Assembly: GCA_001692895.1 (NCBI GenBank)
Contig: KV748177.1
Span: 3,696,130-3,760,129, forward strand
Length of the DNA stretch: 64,000 nucleotides
Direction: 5' to 3'
Origin: Cenococcum geophilum 1.58
Lineage: Eukaryota > Ascomycota > Dothideomycetes > Gloniales > Gloniaceae
Position numbers and translations under genes: made by a program. Positions within the stretch are counted from its first letter, which is position 1, and every line of letters starts with the position of its first letter. This document shows, in pieces, positions 57,138-64,000 of the stretch. The notes beneath the pieces are model-generated. The model saw only the letters and a list, made by a program, of their open reading frames with translations, was not told where the DNA came from and did not search any database.

Positions 57138-58014
57138 GGCTCGTGTCTAGATACTTCAGCCATTAACATACTCGTAATTACCTTTATATTAAACGACGTC
57201 CTTCCACCAATATTATAACCAACAATGCCTATAATACTATAGCTAGTAGAGCGCGTTAGAGATAAGATAGCTAGATATAAGGCAGGTGCTAGGAGCTAGA
57301 TATAAGGCAGCAGAGCTAGACACAAGGTAGGTACTAGGTGCTAGATATAAGGCAAGAGTTAGAGACGAAGCCACTTAAGAGTTTAAGCTTATAGGGTAGC
57401 GACCTAGTATTAGATAGGACTAAACGCTAGTACCATACTACTAAGGACCAATAAAACTCTATACCGATTTGCCTACGGATACTAACTAGTCGCTAGTATT
57501 ATACTGCTATTTTACTAGAGCTAGTACCTTACTACTATATTACCTTAAAGTTACCGCATTACCGCATTACCCTAAAGCCAGTATATTGCCGTATTACCTT
57601 AAAGCTAGCACCTTATTACTACGTTACCCTAAAGCTAGTATATTACCGCTTTACTCTAAAGCTAGTACTTTACTACTATAGACAAAATAATAACTATACT
57701 ACTATAGCGTAGCTAGATATTAAATAGATAATAGTTAAATAGTATAAGAGAATCTAGGTATAGATAGATGATTACTAAAGTATATAGGAGAATCTAGGTA
57801 TAAATAGATAATTGCTAGATAGTATAAAAGGATCTAAATACTAATATGGCTAGTATTAACTAAATAAAGACTAATAACATAACTGCTAAACTACAGCCCT
57901 ATTAACAAAGTTGGCCTATATATAGCCTTACTAACAATATCCTATCTAAGATTTAGATTTAGATTTAATTTTAATTATTAGCTTAAGCAGCACTACTACT
58001 AAGCTAGGAGGGTA
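57138..58014 (+). repeat. AT-rich internal segment with imperfect short tandem repeats
   Basis: Two repetitive blocks are visible: GCTAGATATAAGGCAG variants around 57270-57360, and TTACC(C/T)TAAAGCTAGTA variants of about 30-35 bases around 57530-57680. No frame is open. A purine-rich GCTAGGAGGG precedes the second LTR directly, like a polypurine tract. The segment could be the internal part of a short non-autonomous LTR element. Confidence 0.5.
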
Positions 58015-58278
58015 TATTAACCTAAGTCGGGTATTATACCGCCGACTTAGTTACCTACTTTTTAACTTAGTTACTAACTTAGTCACCAACTCCCTATTAT
58101 ATACCCCCCCCTATACCTATATCTACCTTATATATATATAGCCTCTTTTTTCTTTATAGATTAATCTTTATATAAGTTCTTCTTTTCTTATAATTGGTGC
58201 ACGGACTTCTAATTAATAGTTATAAGCCTAGGGTTGTTTCCTATACGCCGATTATTTTTTTAATTAGCTATTCCTACA
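58015..58278 (+). mobile_element. LTR copy, RIP-mutated
   Basis: 264-bp counterpart of 56864-57137. Differences are mainly transitions: GAGTCGG becomes AAGTCGG, CTCAGTTACC becomes CTTAGTTACC, ACTCGGTC becomes ACTTAGTT. It may be the 3' LTR of the short element at 56864-58278, or the 5' LTR of something downstream. Confidence 0.6.
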
Positions 58279-58942
58279 GGCTTATATTTAGGTTGTATAA
58301 TTACAGCGCCTGTTGTACCAAACGCGTGCTTATGCGTTCGGTACACCAGGTACGCGTTTACGCGTTCAGTGCACCAACCACTCGCTTACGCGTCTGGTGC
58401 ACTTATAAAGCACTAACTAATCAGGGGGGAGGTGCATCAGTATATAGACCACGTAGTCTGCTTCATATAATTAACAGTCACCACTATCCCAAAGAGCATA
58501 CAATACTATATGTATTTCGTGCCCCAGGATACAACTTACTCGTGCTATTAAGTTAGTATGAACACTGATCAGTAAGCGCGCATAGATTAGCAATCACTCG
58601 ATACCTCCCCCCGAGCGATACTCGACAGCAACCACCTGTTTAGACTCCTAGTACAACCTACTGGAAGGTCGGAAGTCGGGGATTACGGACTTATCTCCAA
58701 CTCTATATACTTATTTAAGTCTTAGTACGGTTTACTAGAAGATATAAACGCGAATACAGACCTATATAGAACCCCTATCCTTAACCCCCTTAAACCTTAA
58801 ACCTCTTCAGACCTTTTATGGAAACCCCCTATCCTCCTATAAACTATTACGGACCCGTTAATTAATTTTACGGACTATTATAAGACCTCCCCCACCCGTT
58901 ATAAGCTGCTACTACCCGCTACATACCACACTATACTATAGT
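58279..58942. other. Leader of the copia-like element; possible further LTR
   Basis: No gene. TGTTGTACC near 58311 and ATACAACTTA near 58528-58537 could be ends of another, unpaired LTR containing a TATAAAG box; its partner would lie beyond the window. The rest is AT-rich leader up to the polyprotein ATG. Confidence 0.35.
58323..58404 (+). repeat. Imperfect tandem repeat, about 29 bp, nearly three units
   Basis: Units share CGCGT.TACGCGTT(C/T)GGTGCACCA with few changes, forming a GC-rich island in otherwise AT-rich DNA. Confidence 0.6.
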
Positions 58943-61900
58943 ATGGCAGATATTAGCAAGCAAGTTAGCGAAGGTTAAAAGAAGTAAAGATAAGGCGTCA
59001 ACGTTACGTCTATAAACGACGTTAACAACTATATTAGCTTTAAAATCCTTAAATATAAATACTTTAAGCTTATAAATAACGACCTATAGGAGCAATATAA
59101 GGAAGACTTTGCGGACTTTACAGAAGCTATTTTTAAGGCTTGCAACCCTACTACTATCTATAACCTATAAACCCTTTTACGTCACCAAGGCATATGGGTT
59201 AAAAGGGACAGACAAGTCACTGTTGTACGGTCTCTATACGATATACTATATAAAGAGGACCAAATAGAATAGACTAAAGAGCAGATCTTAGATTATATTA
59301 AAACCAGTAACCTCTTTACCTCCTTTAAACTTAATAGAATCTCTGGCCTTATAGCTAACCTATTTAACTAAATTCATTCTATAAACCTAAGTGGCATTAG
59401 AATTAATCTTACTGGCTAAAGTATACCCAATACTTAAGTTACGGACTACAATACCCCCGTAACCTAAAATACGGACCAAATTACCCCCGTTATTTAAGTC
59501 ATAGATCTATAAGCTATATATCCGCAAGCTATAGATCCGCAAGTTATAGATCCGCAACCTACCTAAGTAAAGACCTACGGTAAGGAGCTAGCTAACCTGG
59601 CTAAGCTCTATACCGACGAATCTAAGTACAGCGGTAAAAACGATAACTTTGACTTTAAACTTACTATCTTTACGGACCTCTGTCGGAAGGCTGATATTCC
59701 CAAATAGGAATTCAGCCAAGCCTACTCCACTATGCTGCGCGGCCTAGTACTTAATTATTATTACACTAACCTTAAAAGCAACCCCCTTGGTATTCCCTTT
59801 AATAAGCTATATAAAGCTACGCGCAACTACTTTAAAAGACTGGAATATAAGCGTAATATTTTTACCTAATAGAATATAATTAAGCTATGGACCGTAATTA
59901 ATAAGAATACTAAAAAATCGACTATAGAGTGCCTACAAATTCTTATTAAAGACCTTCGGCACCTATAGCACGGCCTTAACACCAAGCTTTGAATAGACGA
60001 CTTTCTATACAATAAACTTATTATAGCCTGCTAGGAAGTAGAGCCCTATAAGTACGCCTACTACAAGCCTATAGATACCTTAGCTGGCCTTATTAATGAC
60101 CTACGCTCCTCTATTATAACGTATAAAGTCTTAAACCCACTAGGCAGCACTTAAGCCTTTATTGCGGATATTTAATATCTATAAACAGACTTAGACGTCT
60201 ACTTTACGGACCGCCGCTACCGCTAGCAGCACCCGTACTAACTAAGTCCTACCCGTAACCCCTGTAGCAACCCCCGTATAAAAATATACCCCCGCAGACA
60301 AACTAGCCAGAAGTGCTTCGTGTACGGTAAGGAAGGATATTAGTTTATAAGGTATACCTAAAAAGAACGTAACAAGTCTAGGAAGAGACTTAATAGCCAT
60401 ATTAACCAGTTTATTTTAGAATACAAAGGAGAGGAAGTAGAAGAGCCCCCTAATAAGTCAATAGAAGCCCTTATAATTAACTTTAACTTAGATATTTAGG
60501 AATAAGAGACCTTAGAGATATTCCTAACTACTTTTAGACCTTTTACGGATAGCTAAGCCTTTAATATTACAACCGTATTAGCCAACCGTTCCTTTATACA
60601 CTTAGTTGCGCCCAAAAACCATTCCGTAAGTACCCCTGTTATGGATGTTATAGATTATAAGCAGGACCCATTTGCATATATCACCACAGAACGCTATACC
60701 CCTAAGGAATTCTACGGTGTTATAATCGACACAGGTACCTCTAAGAAGTCTACCACAGGCTACGGATAATACCTCGTATATAGGACCACCATAAATGACA
60801 ATATGGATATTAATATTACGCAAACTGGGGCCGTAAACGTCTAATTCGGCATTGGCTTAACTACATTAATTAGATTAGTTAAAGTTAAGACTCTAATTAG
60901 CCTAGTTAACTTTCACGTAGTAAAAGCGGACACCCTCTTCCTACTTTATCTTATAGACATAGACAGGTTATAGGTATACTATAATAATATTACAGACACC
61001 CTAATTAGCCCCGTAACTGCCCTAAGAAGCAAGTATATTACCCTACTAATTACATAACAATTTAGACACCCGTTCCTTATATAGGGAGAGACTTTATAGA
61101 CCTACATTTAGGAATCTTTTAACTATAACCCGTGCTACCTTACTAGTACAGAGATCTACCGCCTACACTGCTGTTTCGGCCACCTGTTAGCCGAAAAGCT
61201 ATATAGAGTCCTTAAACGCTCTAGACATAATAACGTTAATAGGAAGACAATTAACTACCTAACTAAATACTGCTCCTTCTGCCAGAAATACAGACGTTCC
61301 CTAGGTAGATTTAAGTTCACCCTTTATAAGGACCTTAACTTTAACCACTTAGTATACGTAAACATTATATATATTAACGGCAGTCCAGTATTATATATAA
61401 TCGACGAGGTAACCCGCTATTAAGCCGCCCGTTAGTTGTAAAATATATCTATAAAATATACTTAGGATATTTTACGGACCTACTAGATCGATATATACGT
61501 TGGACCTCCGCAGTATATCACCTATAACGCTAGTAAGAACTTTATTAGCAAGGAATTCTAGCAGTATGCTATAGCTATGGCTATATTAATAAAAGCTGTT
61601 CTAATTAAGGCGTATTAGTCCGTTGGGCTTATTAAGCGAGCTTACCTAGCCTTATAGAGAGCTTACTAGATTATTATAGATGAGTATAAGGATATCTAAA
61701 AGGAACTGGCTTTATAGATGGCCGTAAAAGCTATTAATAACACCGCTGGCCCTAACGGACTAGTACCTACCCTCTTAGTTTATAGAGCCTACCTAAGGAT
61801 AAGCAACCTAGGCCCTCCTACCCCGTCTATTACGGAATAAGCAGCTATAATATAGAAGGTAATAACTGAAATAGTCAAGCTATGGGCCAAGCAAGCTATT

Positions 61901-63925
61901 AATAACGCCCTATACTACTGTAACGGACCTAACACGACCCTAGTATACGACTTCCCGCTTAACTCTAAAGTCCTTATATAGCGTAAAAGCGGCAGTTGGA
62001 ATAGACCTTATTATCTACTAGCTGTAGAAAACGAGACGTGCTGTATATAGCTTTTTAGTAGGCTAACTAGCTTCAGAAGCACGTCCGTAAAACCCTACTT
62101 TCGGCCTAAAAACACCCATAACGTCGAACCAGACAAACTAGAAGTACCTATTAAACTAGATAAACCGGAAGCACCCACCAAATTAAACGAACTAGAAGCA
62201 CCCTTACCTACCCTAGAAGTCCCCTAGAAACCTACTAAACCTACTAAACCTACTATAAAGTGTAGTCGAGGACGCCCCTAAAAGCACCCCATAACTAAGA
62301 ACACCGTAATAGAAAATTACCTAACCTCCGCAGGAATATCCGCAAGGCAATCTCCGCCTGCGGATATATTAGTTCTAGTATAGGAAACCCCGTTTACGGA
62401 CTTATAACGTAAAGAGATTAATGGACTACTTAAAAAGGGTATCTTTGCGGTTATAATAGAGAAAGACATCCCGTAAGGCGTCCGTATATTTAACTTACGC
62501 TTTATTAACGAGATTAAGCACCCTAGTACTAATAAAGCCTTTAAGAAATTAAGGCTTATTATACAAGCTTATAACAATAAGGGAAAGGACTTAGTCCTTA
62601 CGTAATTGCCTATAATTTAACGAGTTAGCTAACGAATTATACTTATACTTGCGCCGGGACTACAGCAAACTAAACCCGTAGCCCTATACTTATGGGATAT
62701 CTCGCAAGCCTATATACAGTCCAATACCTACCTAAGTAGGGACATCTTTATACGACTACCCTGTGAGCTTAACCTATAACTAAGAACAATTTTACGGGTT
62801 GTAAAACCTCTTTACGGAGTACCAGAAGCTAGGAACCACTAGTTTAAGACATACTACCAGCATTATATTAGTAAGCTTAAAATGGAACAGTTAACCTATA
62901 ACCCCTACCTCCTATACAGCCTATCGAACGGCCTTAGTATTATTAGACTTCAAACAAACGATACCCTATTCCTAGCAGACTAGACCTTTACGGACGCTAA
63001 AGAAACTAAACTATAAAAGGCTAAGTTCTTAGCAAAGCTATAAGAGCAGTTAACTAAGCAGAATCCAATTAAGTTTAATAGAGGCCTAATTACACAAAAG
63101 GGCAACCTAATTAAGCTAACTTAGGAACGCCAAGCTTAAAACCTAAAGCTTATTACAGTAAAGCCTACGGACCTTACTAGTTCCCGCGGAGAGACCTATA
63201 AGACCGTAAATATAAAGGACTAATACGCTGTATAGCGTGTAAGAGGCGCCTATATTGCCACAGTCTGCCAACCCAAATCTGCCTATAACTTGTCCTTTAC
63301 GGCCCAGGCAGTAAATCCGCAAGAAGAAAATATTAAGCAGCTTAATAAGCGTATTTAGTAGCAAATTAATAATACAGCAAGGGGACTTACTTTTGTACCA
63401 CTAGACCTAAATTCCCTTAGCCTACTAGCATTTACGGACGCCTCCTTTGCCAATAACAAAGACCTATTATTATAAATTGGCTTTATAATTATACTTACGG
63501 ACCATAATTAGGACGCAAATATACTATACTAGTCTTTAATTAAGTACAAATAAGTAACCCGTAGTGTACTAGCTTCTAAACTATATACACTAGCTTATAA
63601 ATTTAATATAGCAGCTGCAATCAAATTAACGGTCCAGAAGATTCTATAACTGGAGTAGTTACCCCTAGTTTTATGCACCAATTTAAAGTCCCTTTATAAC
63701 TGCCTAGTTAAACTAGGTATGATATAAGAGAAGAGGCTTATAGTTGACCTAATGTGCTTACATTAGGCCTATAAACAACGTAAGATTATAGAGGTTAAAT
63801 AGATTAGCAGCGGAGATAACCTAGCGGACGCCATAACTAAGGCAAAGCCGTGTTAAGCCCTTAAAACCCTAATTAATACAAATAAGCTCAACCTAAAAGT
63901 CATAGAATGGGTAGAACGGGACTAA
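58943..63925 (+). pseudogene. RIP-degraded Ty1/copia retrotransposon polyprotein
   Basis: From the ATG at 58943 (MADISKQVSEG) one reading frame can be followed for about 1660 codons to 63925, broken by dozens of TAA/TAG codons but no frameshift that I can find. Order: gag; a zinc knuckle near 60310 with Cys changed to Tyr (CFVYGKEGY); protease IIDTGTS near 60725; pre-integrase HCCFGHLLAEKLYRVL and CSFCQK near 61165-61290; integrase near 61340-61800 with Asp changed to Asn at expected catalytic sites; reverse transcriptase with LWDISQAYIQS near 62695 and QTNDTLFLA near 62955; RNase H with LAFTDASFANNKDL near 63430 and SSGDNLADAITKAK near 63815. The protease-integrase-RT-RNase H order is diagnostic of copia. 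It cannot make protein. Confidence 0.9.
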
Positions 63926-64000
63926 CAGAGCACCTACGGTATGTCTACGGCCCGTTGGAAGGCCGTACGACTCGTTATATAGTATAGGTGGAAAACGGTA
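63926..64000. other. 3' flank of the copia element
   Basis: 75 bases up to the window edge. The expected 3' LTR is not visible here and presumably starts beyond the window. Confidence 0.4.

Noticed and set aside
60602..60823. Minus-strand frames inside the copia element, also at 63143-63364
   Set aside because: Antisense chance openings in RIP-mutated, AT-rich DNA; the sense strand carries the recognisable polyprotein.
1..64000. CRISPR arrays, operons, bacterial-type insertion sequences, rRNA or tRNA genes
   Set aside because: None seen by eye. The DNA is fungal nuclear, and I found no cloverleaf or rRNA-like segment, though a covariance-model scan could reveal a tRNA that I missed.

Overview
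The window is nuclear DNA of a filamentous ascomycete (Pezizomycotina). The evidence is: short introns (about 48-230 bp) with GT..AG borders and TACTAAC-like branch sites; a typical ascomycete gene set (Rid1, BRAP2/Etp1, Cdc4-type F-box/WD40, Hop1, Vps60, ENA ATPase, GH28 pectinase, NCS1 permease); and AT-rich transposon remains whose stop codons look like C-to-T/G-to-A damage, the signature of repeat-induced point mutation (RIP). I cannot name the species; a plant-associated lifestyle is suggested only by the endopolygalacturonase.

Layout. Bases 1-41,000 are a gene-rich core: Rid1 (24-2833,+), a YTH-domain m6A reader (4030-7454,+), BRAP2/Etp1 (7851-10230,-), Cdc4-like F-box/WD40 protein (11017-14609,-), meiotic HORMA protein Hop1 (17805-20943,+), a 1001-residue disordered protein (24471-27476,+), dynactin p27 (29253-30069,-), an orphan 3' exon (30521-30883,-), a SAPS-domain Sit4-phosphatase partner (31358-34422,-), Vps60/CHMP5 (35428-36121,+) and an ENA-type Na+/K+ P-ATPase (36956-40514,+). 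A secreted endopolygalacturonase (41519-42904,-) closes this part.

Bases 43,000-64,000 are an accessory, repeat-rich compartment. It holds an NCS1 permease (48419-50095,+), an alpha/beta hydrolase (52069-52926,-), a small histidine-phosphatase-fold protein (54571-55316,+) and two decayed genes. Around them lie at least four families of short inverted-repeat elements: two hAT-like MITEs with perfect 8-bp target duplications, four TATCCCTT hairpins, and two further TIR elements. Copia-type LTR copies follow, and the last 5 kb is a Ty1/copia polyprotein riddled with stop codons but still in one frame.

No operon-like gene system is visible. The core genes are housekeeping or regulatory units with separate roles (cytoskeleton and polarity, RNA reading, ubiquitin ligation, meiosis, membrane traffic, ion export). 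Exon joins below were read by eye from splice signals, frame and family knowledge; every spliced total divides by three. I found no convincing undescribed biological system. The most interesting material is the MITE/RIP island, two unusual splice structures (a GC-AG intron beside a 25-nt exon, and an exon holding only the start codon), and the Hop1 and YTH proteins.
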